DNA of 64,000 bases from Pseudomonas sp. ADAK13 (GTDB lineage: Bacteria > Pseudomonadota > Gammaproteobacteria > Pseudomonadales > Pseudomonadaceae). The DNA is taken from positions 5,518,001 through 5,582,000 of the forward strand of contig NZ_CP052860.1 of the NCBI RefSeq assembly GCF_012935715.1, in the 5' to 3' direction. A program made the translations under genes and the position numbers. The stretch's first letter is position 1; each line of letters opens with the position of its first letter. This document shows, piece after piece, positions 8,232 through 17,241 of the stretch. The notes below the pieces were generated by a model. That model had not been told where the DNA came from and searched no databases. It was given only the letters and a program-made list of their open reading frames with translations.

Positions 8232-8936
8232 CTACGAACGCATCGCCAGGCGTCTTTTTGCCTTGTAGCAGTCGTTGATCTCAATCGCCTTCTGGTAATA
8301 CTCCGTGCGCCTTGCGCGGTCGTAGTCTCCCAGCAGTCGATACGTTTCAGCCTGAAAATCGCGACTGCTGCCCCATTGCATCGCCATGCCTTGGGGCATT
8401 TCGTTTTTGCACTCGAGCTTCACAACCGGTTGTGGAAAGTACGCCTCATACAGGGGCGCGCTGGCTTCAATCGCCAGCAGCGCAGTTTTGTACTGGGGTG
8501 TATCGGTGAATTCCCAACAAAAGGAGGATATTCCCAGTGCCGGCGGTGCGAAGCCTTGAGCCAGGCTTCTTTCCATCAGCGGGCAAGCCTTTTCCTTGAT
8601 CACGTCGGTCGGCGAAAGCAAGAGGATGTAGATCATCGCGAGGCGATGCTGCGCCACCGGGTGATCAAGCGCTGCTGCTTGCTCAAGCAGGGCAACGGCT
8701 GGCTTGAGTAACTCGCCGGCTTCCTGCATCAGCACCATCGCCCGTTCTCTTTCCTGCGCACTTGCCGTGGGAAAGTTGGCGGGCACCGCTTCCATCTTGG
8801 CGTTCGCTTGTTGCAGGTACGGGAGGGCCTGTTGATACAGGCTCTCGCCGCGAGGGTCGATAGGCAGTGCGCTGGCAATGCACAGCTGCGACAGCAGGCA
8901 GCCGAGGAACAGGGCGCTCCAGCGATAAACAAACAT
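8232..8936 (-). CDS. exported protein with TPR/Sel1-like helices, unknown function
   Basis: The ATG at 8936 is preferred because it opens a clear signal peptide (FVYRWSALFLGCLLSQLCIASA) with GGAAG upstream; the frame stays open for 34 more codons. The 234-residue product is helical, with Sel1/TPR-like pairs (LLEQAAALDHPVAQHRLAMIY, then YYQKAIEINDCYKAKR). Such repeats usually mediate protein contacts in the periplasm. I do not recognise a specific family. Confidence 0.7.
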   Translation of the reverse strand: MFVYRWSALFLGCLLSQLCIASALPIDPRGESLYQQALPYLQQANAKMEAVPANFPTASAQERERAMVLMQEAGELLKPAVALLEQAAALDHPVAQHRLAMIYILLLSPTDVIKEKACPLMERSLAQGFAPPALGISSFCWEFTDTPQYKTALLAIEASAPLYEAYFPQPVVKLECKNEMPQGMAMQWGSSRDFQAETYRLLGDYDRARRTEYYQKAIEINDCYKAKRRLAMRS

Positions 8937-9047
8937 AGACGGGCTTCCATGCGGCGTAAGTATTGAGTGGCAAGTAGATCGCGCCGCAGAATGACAGGGA
9001 AACGGTAGGCAGATCAAACCGCGTTTCCCTCGCCGCAATGGATTGCT

Positions 9048-9560
9048 TCAAGGCGCCAGCCGCGTGAACACATAATCATGGTTCTTCACCAACGCCTGAT
9101 GGCAGGCAAAGCACGTCTCATGCTGCGCCTGGTCCGCCGGCTTGCCGTTGATGAACCGCCCAAACCCCCAGCCTCCCGTCGCTGCGTATTTCTTTGAGTC
9201 CTTGACCATGAACTGCACGGTGGTTGCCGCGCCGGGAATCGAGGCGGTCTTGGACTCGGGCGACTGCACATGTTTCCAGGCCAGTTTGGCCAGCACGGTG
9301 CCGTCAGGGAAGGGCAACGTGCCGTCGCGATAAGCCTTGAGCGCGACCTGGTTGCCCAGCACCACCCGCAGTTCATTCAGCGGGTCGGCTTCCTGGGCCG
9401 GGGCGATCAGCTCCCATTGGCGGTAGCCGTCGGGAATCGTCACGCCGTAGATCGGCGAAGGCTCGCTCGTGCCACCAGGGCCCCCAAAAGCGACCCCGGT
9501 AGCGGTGGCCACAACGGCGGCTGTCGCAGCGATGAGTGCAGCAAGGTGCAGGCGCTTCAT
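9048..9560 (-). CDS. cytochrome P460 family protein
   Basis: About 170 residues with a signal peptide (LHLAALIAATAAVVATATG) and one c-type haem site CFACH near the C-terminus, the arrangement of cytochrome P460 and cytochrome c'-beta. Characterised members handle hydroxylamine or NO. A lysine in the VKDSKKYAATGGWGFGRF stretch could be the haem cross-linking residue, but this is not certain. The ATG at 9560 overlaps the upstream hydrolase stop as TGATG, so the two are translationally coupled, an unusual pairing. Confidence 0.85.
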   Translation of the reverse strand: MKRLHLAALIAATAAVVATATGVAFGGPGGTSEPSPIYGVTIPDGYRQWELIAPAQEADPLNELRVVLGNQVALKAYRDGTLPFPDGTVLAKLAWKHVQSPESKTASIPGAATTVQFMVKDSKKYAATGGWGFGRFINGKPADQAQHETCFACHQALVKNHDYVFTRLAP

Positions 9561-10600
9561 CACAAGTGGTCCGCATCAATCACAGCCTTGGCAAAGGCTT
9601 GGGGCGCTTCCTGCGGCAGGTTGTGGCCAATGCCGCCGGTGATCAGCCGGTACTCGTACTTGCCGGTAAAGCGCTTGGCGTAGTCTTCCGCCGCCGGGTG
9701 CGGTGCGCCGTTGGCGTCGCCTTCCATCGTGATGGTGGGCACGCTGATGGACGGGGCGGTGGCGAGTTTCTGTTCCAGCGCAGCATATCTCTTCTCGCCC
9801 TGGACCAGGCCCAGGCGCCAGCGGTAGTTGAAGATCGACACAGCGACGTGGTCGGGGTTGTCCAGGCCTTTGGCGCTGCGGTCGAAGGTGGCGTCGTCAA
9901 ACGCCCATTTCGGCGAGGCGATCTGCCAGATCAGCTTGGCGAAGTCGTGGGTGTTTTTTGCATAACCGGCGGCGCCGCGATCGGTGGCGAAGTAGAACTG
10001 GTACCACCACTGCAACTCAGCCTTGGGCGGCAAGGGGTTCTTGCCGGCGGCCTGGTTGCCGATCAGGTAGCCGCTGACCGACACCAGCGCCTTGACCCGC
10101 TCAGGCCACAACGCCGAGACGATGTCGGCGGTGCGGGCGCCCCAGTCGTAGCCGCCGAGCACGGCCTGCTTGATGTTCAGTGCGTCCATGAAGTCGATCA
10201 GGTCGACCGCAAGTGCGGCCGGCTGGCCGTTGCGCAGGGTCTTTGCCGAGAGGAAACGGGTGTCGCCGTAGCCACGGGCGTAAGGCACCAGCACGCGGTA
10301 GCCCTGGGCGGCCAGCAGCGGCGCTACCTCGGAATAGCTGTCAATGTCGTAGGGCCAGCCGTGCAGCAGGATCACCACCGGGCCATCGGCCGGGCCGACC
10401 TCGGCGTAGGCCACCTCCAGCAAGCCGGCCTTCACATGCTTCAACGGGCCGAGCGCGGCGTGGGCACTGGCGCTGGCAACCGCAGGTGCTGGCGTGTCCT
10501 GTGCATGGGCTACGCCGAAGGCACCGAACTGCAACAGCGCAAAGGCCAGCAGCGACGCGCCCATCAGGCGGCGGGGTGGGGTGTTCAACTGTGTGTGCAT
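9560..10600 (-). CDS. exported alpha/beta hydrolase (epoxide-hydrolase-like)
   Basis: 346 residues with a signal peptide (LMGASLLAFALLQFGAFGVAHA) and an alpha/beta hydrolase core: oxyanion loop LLHGWPYD, nucleophile elbow GGYDWGA (Asp, as in epoxide hydrolases and haloalkane dehalogenases) and a late catalytic His in GGIGHNLPQEAPQAF. The Asp nucleophile argues for epoxide hydrolase or dehalogenase chemistry over esterase. It is transcribed with cytochrome P460. The substrate is unknown. Confidence 0.85.
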   Translation of the reverse strand: MHTQLNTPPRRLMGASLLAFALLQFGAFGVAHAQDTPAPAVASASAHAALGPLKHVKAGLLEVAYAEVGPADGPVVILLHGWPYDIDSYSEVAPLLAAQGYRVLVPYARGYGDTRFLSAKTLRNGQPAALAVDLIDFMDALNIKQAVLGGYDWGARTADIVSALWPERVKALVSVSGYLIGNQAAGKNPLPPKAELQWWYQFYFATDRGAAGYAKNTHDFAKLIWQIASPKWAFDDATFDRSAKGLDNPDHVAVSIFNYRWRLGLVQGEKRYAALEQKLATAPSISVPTITMEGDANGAPHPAAEDYAKRFTGKYEYRLITGGIGHNLPQEAPQAFAKAVIDADHL

Positions 10601-10733
10601 GGTGAGTCTCCGGCGGCGGGTTGTGTGCCTGGCTCACAGTTGAACGTAGTTGTGTATCCCGTCTGTTTCGAGAAAACGGTTGGGTTAAAGGTTTTGTATC
10701 GCAGGGGTGTTTGGACACACTGCGATACACGGC

Positions 10734-11261
10734 TCAGAGGGGCCGGGTGGCCACGTACACCAGGCTCGGCGCCTGCCCCGGCACATCATCCAGTTCGCCG
10801 ATGTGCTGCATGCCGATTTTCTCCAGCACCTTGATTGACGCTGTATGCGCCGGACGCACCACGCCGTACACCTGCGGCTGGTCCAGTTCGACAAAACCAA
10901 ATTGCAACGCAGCCCTGGCAAGCTCTGTTGCAAAGCCCTGGCCCCAGGCGCTGACGGCAAAGCGGTAGCCCAGGTTGATTCGCTCAACGTCGTTGTAGGG
11001 GTACAAGGTGATGCCCCCAAAGCCGATCACGCACTCCGGCGCCTCTTGTGTAGCAATCGCCCATTGGCCAAAGCCATGTTCTGCCCAGTGTTTCAGCCAG
11101 CGATCCAGGGCGGCCCTGGCTTGACCCGGGTCGGTCAAGGGGCCGGACGGGTTGTAGCGGTTGGTCTCGGGATCGCCATAGATGGCGAATACACTGGCCG
11201 CATCGTCGACCGTGACGGGCCTGAGCATCAGGCGTGGGGTGGTGATTGGGCAGGTATTCAT
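10734..11261 (-). CDS. GNAT acetyltransferase, RimJ/RimL type
   Basis: 175 residues matching the RimJ/RimL branch of GNAT enzymes: N-terminal ITTPRLMLRPVTVDDAASVF, the acetyl-CoA-binding segment LGYRFAVSAWGQGFATELA, and VYGVVRPAHTASIKVLEKIGM. Members acetylate protein N-termini or small amines. It is a single gene, oriented away from the diguanylate cyclase gene. Confidence 0.87.
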   Translation of the reverse strand: MNTCPITTPRLMLRPVTVDDAASVFAIYGDPETNRYNPSGPLTDPGQARAALDRWLKHWAEHGFGQWAIATQEAPECVIGFGGITLYPYNDVERINLGYRFAVSAWGQGFATELARAALQFGFVELDQPQVYGVVRPAHTASIKVLEKIGMQHIGELDDVPGQAPSLVYVATRPL

Positions 11262-11411
11262 GGATGGCGTTTGATCCTTGGGGCGAGACAGAAGGTGTTC
11301 ACCTATATTTATCCTGCTTTCGGCGCTCTAGCACGCTCGATTCAGTTGTTAGGGCTACTGGCAGGATGCCACAATGGCACTTTGTCGCAGCAGTATGATC
11401 AGGCGGACCAA

Positions 11412-12539
11412 ATGAATGGCCTTGGGCGTGGGCAGGACCAGGATTGCTTCATCGAGGAGCAGGTACGAACAGATCGATTGCATCAGCTGTTTCGCCAGTC
11501 ATTTTCGGCGGTTTTCGGCAGTTATATGGCGGCCGCCATGTTGTGCTGGCTGTGCTGGGAGCGTTTTGATCACCGGGTAATGCTGGTCTGGCTGGTGGTG
11601 CTGGCGGGGACCTCACTGCTGCGGGTCTGGATGTTCATGGCCTGGTTTCGCTGCCCCAACAGTGATCGCACCCCTGCGCGCTGGGAGCGGCGCTACTGGG
11701 TGACGCTGATGTTGTCTGCCGGCGTGTGGGGGCTTGGCGCACTGGCGCTGATGCCCACTGATGACCGACTCTCCCAGGCCTTGGTGATGTTGTTCACGGT
11801 GGGCATGTCGGTCAGCGCCGTCTCCTGTTATTCGGCCTATCGCTATATGACCCTGGTCTCCATGGGCCTGGTGTTGCTGCCGTGCACCGTGTGGCTGCTG
11901 TTTCAACCGTCGTCGATGCAAGTCGGCATGGCGCTGGCGGTGCTGGTGTTCTCCTCGTTTGTCGGTGGCGCCACGCGCAAGCTGTCCGACGCCCTGGAAA
12001 AGGCCTTTCGCCTGACCCGGCAAATGGAACGTGCCCACAATATTTCTACCCGCGCCGCACAAACCGACGAGCTCACCGGCCTGATGAACCGCCGGGCGTT
12101 CTTCGAGCATGCGCAGTTGCTCTACGAACAGTGCCGGCATAATCAGCAGCCGTTGTGCGCGCTGATGATGGACATGGACCACTTCAAGGACATCAATGAC
12201 ACCTACGGCCACCAGGCCGGGGACCAAGTGCTGCGGCAGATCGGCGGGGTGATCAGCGCGTCGTTTCGCCAGGCCGACGTGTACGGGCGGCTGGGCGGCG
12301 AGGAGTTTGCGGTGCTGTTGCCGGACACGTCCCTGGAGACCGGGCGGGACATCGCGGAGCAGTTGATCAAGGCGATTGCCGGGCTGGCCAGCGAGCCGGT
12401 TCATGGGCTCACTGCCAGCCTTGGCGTGGCCTGGGCCCGCGCGGTGGATCAAGACCTGCACGGGTTGATGAACACCGCCGACAAGGCCCTGTACCGCGCC
12501 AAAGCCCTCGGTCGCAATCAGGTGGCCGTGGCCGAGTAG
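11412..12539 (+). CDS. membrane-bound GGDEF diguanylate cyclase
   Basis: 375 residues: a hydrophobic N-terminal half with about six membrane segments (about 35-200), then a GGDEF domain (about 215-372). The active-site motif reads GGEEF, an accepted catalytic variant, and the inhibitory I-site RQAD sits five residues upstream, so it should make c-di-GMP under product inhibition. I start at ATG 11412 with AGGCGG upstream; the frame is open further 5' but that part overlaps the GNAT gene on the other strand. No EAL domain is present. Confidence 0.92.
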   Translation: MNGLGRGQDQDCFIEEQVRTDRLHQLFRQSFSAVFGSYMAAAMLCWLCWERFDHRVMLVWLVVLAGTSLLRVWMFMAWFRCPNSDRTPARWERRYWVTLMLSAGVWGLGALALMPTDDRLSQALVMLFTVGMSVSAVSCYSAYRYMTLVSMGLVLLPCTVWLLFQPSSMQVGMALAVLVFSSFVGGATRKLSDALEKAFRLTRQMERAHNISTRAAQTDELTGLMNRRAFFEHAQLLYEQCRHNQQPLCALMMDMDHFKDINDTYGHQAGDQVLRQIGGVISASFRQADVYGRLGGEEFAVLLPDTSLETGRDIAEQLIKAIAGLASEPVHGLTASLGVAWARAVDQDLHGLMNTADKALYRAKALGRNQVAVAE

Positions 12540-12542
12540 GGC

Positions 12543-14219
12543 TCAGCCCTTGAACAACGCCCTGGCCAGCACCTGTGAAACCTGGTCGGCCGAGTAGGGT
12601 TTGGGCAGGAACACCAGGCCTTCGTAGCCGCTTTCCGCCAGTTCCTCGCTGTAGCCGGAAGTCAGCACCACCGGCAGGCCGGGCCTGCGCCGGCGCAGTT
12701 CCCTGGCCAGTGCCACGCCAGTGATGCCGGGCATCACCACATCGGAAAACACCGCGTCGAACCCCATTGCATCCGCGCCGGCCAGCTCCAGCGCCTGTTC
12801 GGCGTTGGTCGCCCAGGTGGTCTGGTACCCCAGGTCCTGGAGAATCTGGTTGGCAAAGCGGCCCACTTCGAGGTTGTCTTCCACCACCAGAATGTGGCGC
12901 TGAGCGCTTTCTGCGACCAGCCCGCAAACCTCCTGCGCGGGGTTTTCAACGCCTTCTTCAGGCACCACCTGCGGCAGGTACAGGGTGAACACCGTGCCCT
13001 GGCCAACCTTGCTGGCCACATCGACGTTACCGCCCGATTGCTTGGCGAAGCCAAACACCTGGGACAGCCCGAGGCCCGTGCCCTTGCCGACTTCCTTGGT
13101 GGTGAAGAAGGGTTCGAAGATGCGCTCGAAAGTGTCGCCGGGAATCCCGCTGCCGGTGTCGGTAAGTGAAATCGCGATAAACGCCTGGCGCGAACCGGCG
13201 TCACCCCGGATGCTCGGCAGCGCTTGGTCGGCAACCACGCTCAGGGTCAGGGTGCCCTGGCCGTTCATGGCGTCCCGGGCGTTGAGGGCGATGTTGATCA
13301 ACGCGGTTTCAAACTGGCTGGAGTCGGCGCGGATGTAACACGGCAGCCCGGGCAACTCGACCCGCACCTTGATCCGCGCGCCAGTGACGGTTTCGAGCAT
13401 CTCGCCAATGTTGTTCACCCGCTGCCCGGCATCGAACACTTCCGGGTTCAGTGGCTGGCGGCGCGCAAACGCGAGCAACTGGCTGGTCAATTTGCCGGCC
13501 CGCTCCACCGTGTCGCTGACGGCGCTCATGTAGCGCTGGCGACGCTCTTCGGACAAGGCAGGCATGCGCAGGAAGTCGACGGAGGAGCGAATGATGGTCA
13601 GCAGGTTGTTGAAGTCGTGCGCCACGCCGCCGGTCAACTGGCCGATGGCTTCGAGTTTTTGCGATTGGCGCAAGGCGGCTTCGGTCTGGGTCAGCAGGGT
13701 GGTTCGTTCGTTGACGCGCTGCTCCAGGCTCGCATTCAACTCGGCCAGCCGACGGGACAGTACGACGGTGGCGGTGGTTTCGGTCACGGTGTCGAGCATG
13801 CCGACCACGTTGCCTTGCACGTCGCGAATCGGGCTGTAGCAAAAGGTGAAGTACGCCTGCTCCGGTGCGCCGCCGCGTTCGACCCGCAACGGGAAATTTT
13901 CGATAAAGGTGGCTTCACCCGCGAAGGCGGCGTTGGCGATCGGGCTGATCTCGGGCCACGCTTCCTGCCAGATCTCGCTGAAAGGTCGCCCGAGTGCGTC
14001 GGGTTTGTCGCCAAGAATCGGGATGAAGCCGTCGTTGTACAGTGTGATCAGCGAAGGTCCCCAGACGATCGCCTGGGGGAAACTGGAGGCAAGGCACAGG
14101 GCAACAGTGGTCTTCAACACGTCCGGCCATTGATCCAGCGGCCCCAGCGGCGTAGTGGCCCAGTCGTGATGCCGGACCCTTTCGCCCATTTCGCCGCCGC
14201 CTTGCAGCCAGTTTGTCAT
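12543..14219 (-). CDS. hybrid sensor histidine kinase / response regulator
   Basis: About 558 residues from the ATG at 14219, which has GAAGG upstream; an in-frame ATG at 14276 would add 19 residues. Domain order: PAS-like sensor (about 25-170; TLYNDGFIPILGDKPDALGRPFSEIW), short coiled coil (ELNASLEQRVNERTTLL), HisKA with H-box GGVAHDFNNLL, HATPase_c with N-box NIALNARDAM and G boxes DTGSGIP and GKGTGLGLSQ, then a C-terminal receiver (phospho-acceptor Asp in FSDVVMPG). There are no membrane helices, so it is a cytosolic sensor of the BphP/FixL-related class. It is convergent with the diguanylate cyclase. Confidence 0.92.
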   Translation of the reverse strand: MTNWLQGGGEMGERVRHHDWATTPLGPLDQWPDVLKTTVALCLASSFPQAIVWGPSLITLYNDGFIPILGDKPDALGRPFSEIWQEAWPEISPIANAAFAGEATFIENFPLRVERGGAPEQAYFTFCYSPIRDVQGNVVGMLDTVTETTATVVLSRRLAELNASLEQRVNERTTLLTQTEAALRQSQKLEAIGQLTGGVAHDFNNLLTIIRSSVDFLRMPALSEERRQRYMSAVSDTVERAGKLTSQLLAFARRQPLNPEVFDAGQRVNNIGEMLETVTGARIKVRVELPGLPCYIRADSSQFETALINIALNARDAMNGQGTLTLSVVADQALPSIRGDAGSRQAFIAISLTDTGSGIPGDTFERIFEPFFTTKEVGKGTGLGLSQVFGFAKQSGGNVDVASKVGQGTVFTLYLPQVVPEEGVENPAQEVCGLVAESAQRHILVVEDNLEVGRFANQILQDLGYQTTWATNAEQALELAGADAMGFDAVFSDVVMPGITGVALARELRRRRPGLPVVLTSGYSEELAESGYEGLVFLPKPYSADQVSQVLARALFKG

Positions 14220-14359
14220 TCGGTGAACGCCTTCTTTGCCACGGTTTGCTGAGTAGGGATGCCAAGCTACAGACATCCCAGGATTCAGCCAGTTCAGCGG
14301 GATTATCCACTAGATGGCAATCTAATGTCGCCGCCAAATAATCACCCGGCAAACCTCCT

Positions 14360-14779
14360 TCAGACCACGGTGATTTCCACCTCGATGTTGCCGCGGGTTG
14401 CCTTGGAATACGGGCACGTCTGGTGGGCACGTTCCACCAGCGCCAGGGCCGCCGAGTGTTCGATACCCGGCAGGCTGACCCGCAGGCGGGCTTGCAGGTA
14501 ATAGCCATTTTCGGGGCTGTTCACCAGGTCCACTTCGGCGCTCACGGCCGTGTCGGCTGGCAGGCGAATCTGCAGGCTTTGTGCGGCCTTGCCCATCGCG
14601 CCGATAAAGCAGGCGGACCAGCCGGCACCGAACAGTTGCTCGGGGTTGGTGCCGGGCGCCTTTGAGCCGGGTGGCGACAGCTTGATGTCCAGTTGCAGGT
14701 CATCGCTGTGGGACGCGCCTTCACGCCCGCCAGTGGTGTGGGTTTTGCCGGTGTAGAGCACGGTGCTGTTCTGGGACAT
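14360..14779 (-). CDS. Ohr-type organic hydroperoxide resistance protein
   Basis: 139 residues of the OsmC/Ohr family, thiol peroxidases that reduce organic hydroperoxides with lipoyl-protein reductants. The reactive cysteines are in FGAGWSACFIGAM and HQTCPYSKATRGN, and the Ohr start YTGKTHTTGGREG is clear. The ATG at 14779 gives the family length; the upstream in-frame GTG is an artefact of frame extension. No OhrR-type MarR regulator is adjacent. Confidence 0.9.
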   Translation of the reverse strand: MSQNSTVLYTGKTHTTGGREGASHSDDLQLDIKLSPPGSKAPGTNPEQLFGAGWSACFIGAMGKAAQSLQIRLPADTAVSAEVDLVNSPENGYYLQARLRVSLPGIEHSAALALVERAHQTCPYSKATRGNIEVEITVV

Positions 14780-14919
14780 GACGGTTTCCTTGCAGGTGGC
14801 CCGGGATGGGCCGGTGTGCACAGGAAACCGCGCCGGCGTATCCGCAATGTGTCATCGCCAGGGGGCGTGCACCTCGCAGTGTGTCGCCGCACCGGGAAGA
14901 TACGTTGGGATACAAACCG

Positions 14920-15777
14920 TTATTGCTGCTGCACGCCAAACAACCCCGTCCAGTAGATGCCCGCGTCACTCTTCGGGTCCATGGCGTAGGCGGCGCCCAT
15001 TTCGCGGAACTGCGGGTTCATCAGGTTGGCGCAGTGCCCGGGGCTGGCCAGCCAGCCGTCGACCACCTTGCGCGGGGTGTCCATGCCGGCGGCGATGTTC
15101 TCGCCGATCTGCTGGCCGATGTAGCCTGCCAGTTCAGCCCGGTCGCCCGGGGTGCGGCCATCGTGGTCCAGGTGATCGAAGAAGTTGCCGTTGGCCATGT
15201 TGCGCGCGTGGCCGGCGGCGGCGGTGGCGAGCGCTTCGTTCCAGCTCAGGGGCGTGGTGGCGGCAAACGCCTGCCCGCCGCACTGATGGGGTTGCTGGCG
15301 GGCGGCGTTGATCAGGTCGAGCACCTTCTTGCCTTCGGTCTGGGTCTCACCCAGGCCGCTGGTCAGCAGCGGGCGGGCGAGCACGATGCGCCAGTCCTGG
15401 CCGCTGTTGCTCACGCCGATATCAATGAATTGCGGGTCGAGCACCACTCGGCAAAAACTTTCGCGCACGGCTTTCATCGCCGCGTCGGCGTTTTTGGGCC
15501 CGGACAGGCTGATGGCCTGGACGTTGACCATCGGGTAGGCCGCCCGCGCCAGCGCCTGTTGCAAGTCGCCGACGCTGTTGACGGGCAATACCAGCCGGGT
15601 GTCGCTGGCCAGCGGTGGCAATTCCTGGGAACCCTGGTTGCCGCAGCGTTGAACCTGGCTGCGATATTGATTGATCGAGTCGACCAACAGGCTTTCTTCA
15701 CCCGCCTGCGCCTGGGCGCTGAACACCAGACTGGCGGCCAGCGTCGTAAGACCCATCATCAATGACAGAACGCGCAT
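14920..15777 (-). CDS. secreted CAP-domain (SCP-like) protein
   Basis: 285 residues from the ATG at 15777 (AAGGG upstream), with a signal peptide (RVLSLMMGLTTLAASLVFSAQAQA). The C-terminal part (about 160-285) is a CAP domain: LINAARQQPHQCGG, WNEALATAAAGHARNMANGNFFDH, GENIAAGMDT, and DGWLASPGHCANLMNPQFREMG. Bacterial CAP proteins are extracellular or periplasmic and mostly of unknown function. The N-terminal half is unassigned. Confidence 0.88.
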   Translation of the reverse strand: MRVLSLMMGLTTLAASLVFSAQAQAGEESLLVDSINQYRSQVQRCGNQGSQELPPLASDTRLVLPVNSVGDLQQALARAAYPMVNVQAISLSGPKNADAAMKAVRESFCRVVLDPQFIDIGVSNSGQDWRIVLARPLLTSGLGETQTEGKKVLDLINAARQQPHQCGGQAFAATTPLSWNEALATAAAGHARNMANGNFFDHLDHDGRTPGDRAELAGYIGQQIGENIAAGMDTPRKVVDGWLASPGHCANLMNPQFREMGAAYAMDPKSDAGIYWTGLFGVQQQ

Positions 15778-15858
15778 GGACGTTTCCCTTGAGCTTGAAA
15801 GTGCCCATGATGCGCGATGAAGGGGCATCCATGCACCCGTTGGTCCGAACTTTTTGCC

Positions 15859-17184
15859 TCAGTTCTTGAATGCCGAGTGTTTACGGCCCTGATCGCACAA
15901 GGCGAACACCACCACCAGCAGGGACGAGATCGCGAGGATTATCACAACGCCATCAGTGGAGTGGGTGGCCGACGCCGCCACCATCGACAACGCCCCTAAT
16001 GGCGCCAGGCCACCTGCGATGGCGGTGCCGATTTCCCGTCCGGTGCCAAAGCCTGAAGAGCGGGTTTGGGTCGGGAACTGGCGGCTCAGGAACGAGCCCT
16101 GGGGCGCAAACATCATCGGGGCGAGGATGCCGGTGCCCACGCCGATGGCGACGTAGATCATCAGGCTCTCGCCGGTATTCAACAGCGCAAGGAACGGGTA
16201 GGCGAACAGCAGCGAGAGCAGGCCGCCGAGCATCAGCACGGTCTTGCTGCTCCACTTGTCGCACAACCAGCCGAAGCACGGCACGGCGACGATGGCGATC
16301 AGGCTGGCGATGGTCACCGACAGCGAGGTGACGTGCACATCGACGCCCTTGAACTGGGTCAGGTACGCCAGGGAAAAGGTCTTGAAGATGTAGCTCAACG
16401 CGTTGTAGCCAATCGCCACGAAGAACACCACCGCCAACCCCTTGAGGTCGTTCTTGAACAGCGCCTTGAGCGGCGACGCCTTGGCTTTCGCGGTTTCCTT
16501 GCTCAGTTCCTTGAACTCCGGGGTTTCCGGAATGCTGTTGCGCACCCACAGGCCCACGCCCACCAGGGCGATGCTGCAAATGAACGGAATCCGCCAGCCG
16601 CCGGCCAGCAGGAACTCGTTGCCGTTGATGGTCAACAGGTACACGGTCAGCGACGACAGCAGCAACCCCAGGTTCAAGCCCAGCGCGGGCCATGCGCCCT
16701 GGCTGCCGCGCTTGCCTTCGCTGGCGTGCTCGTAGGAGGTGACCGCCGCACCGGATAATTCCGCTCCGGCACCCAGGCCCTGGATGATACGGATAAACAC
16801 CAGCACGATTGGCGCCCAGATGCCGATGGAGGCGTAGCTGGGGATCAGCCCGATCAGCGTGGTGCACACGCCCATCATGCAGAAGGTCAGCACCAGCACT
16901 TGCTTGCGCCCGAACTTGTCGCCCAGGTAGCCGAACAGAATGCCGCCAAACGGGCGTGCGATAAAGCCGATGGCAAAGGTGGAAAACGCCATCAGCGTGG
17001 CGGCTTTCGGGTCGCTGTTATCGAAGAAGATCTTCGAGAACACAATGGCCGCCATGGTGGCGTACAGGTAAAAGTCATACCACTCCAGCATCGAGCCGAA
17101 GATCGTCGCGGCCGCGACTTTGCGCAGGCGTTTCCTGGTTTGCTCGGGGGTTTCAGAGTCCGGGTTGCGGGCTGTTGCCGTCAT
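15859..17184 (-). CDS. MHS-family MFS transporter, probable dicarboxylate/2-hydroxyglutarate carrier
   Basis: 441 residues with twelve transmembrane segments and metabolite:H+ symporter marks: GSMLEWYDFYLYATMAA near the N-terminus, the first MFS motif GYLGDKFGRKQVL, and GLGAGAELSGAAV. KgtP, ShiA and ProP belong to this family. It follows lhgO by 57 bp in the same direction under the lhgR-type regulator, so import of L-2-hydroxyglutarate or a related dicarboxylate is inferred. Confidence 0.88.
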   Translation of the reverse strand: MTATARNPDSETPEQTRKRLRKVAAATIFGSMLEWYDFYLYATMAAIVFSKIFFDNSDPKAATLMAFSTFAIGFIARPFGGILFGYLGDKFGRKQVLVLTFCMMGVCTTLIGLIPSYASIGIWAPIVLVFIRIIQGLGAGAELSGAAVTSYEHASEGKRGSQGAWPALGLNLGLLLSSLTVYLLTINGNEFLLAGGWRIPFICSIALVGVGLWVRNSIPETPEFKELSKETAKAKASPLKALFKNDLKGLAVVFFVAIGYNALSYIFKTFSLAYLTQFKGVDVHVTSLSVTIASLIAIVAVPCFGWLCDKWSSKTVLMLGGLLSLLFAYPFLALLNTGESLMIYVAIGVGTGILAPMMFAPQGSFLSRQFPTQTRSSGFGTGREIGTAIAGGLAPLGALSMVAASATHSTDGVVIILAISSLLVVVFALCDQGRKHSAFKN

Positions 17185-17241
17185 GCTGTTGTTCCTTCCT
17201 GGTCATTATATTTATTGTCAAAGTGCGGCGTGTCGCGGGTA

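Noticed and set aside
9536..10834. 432-codon frame on the plus strand
   Set aside because: It lies over the alpha/beta hydrolase gene and reads as low-complexity Gly/Gln/Arg/His-rich protein, the usual antisense shadow in GC-rich DNA.
10845..11411. 5' extension of the diguanylate cyclase frame
   Set aside because: It overlaps the GNAT gene and has no homology-like pattern; the ATG at 11412 with AGGCGG begins the membrane domain.
13224..14252. 342-codon plus-strand frame over the histidine kinase
   Set aside because: Composition typical of a shadow and the kinase on the other strand has complete H, N and G boxes.
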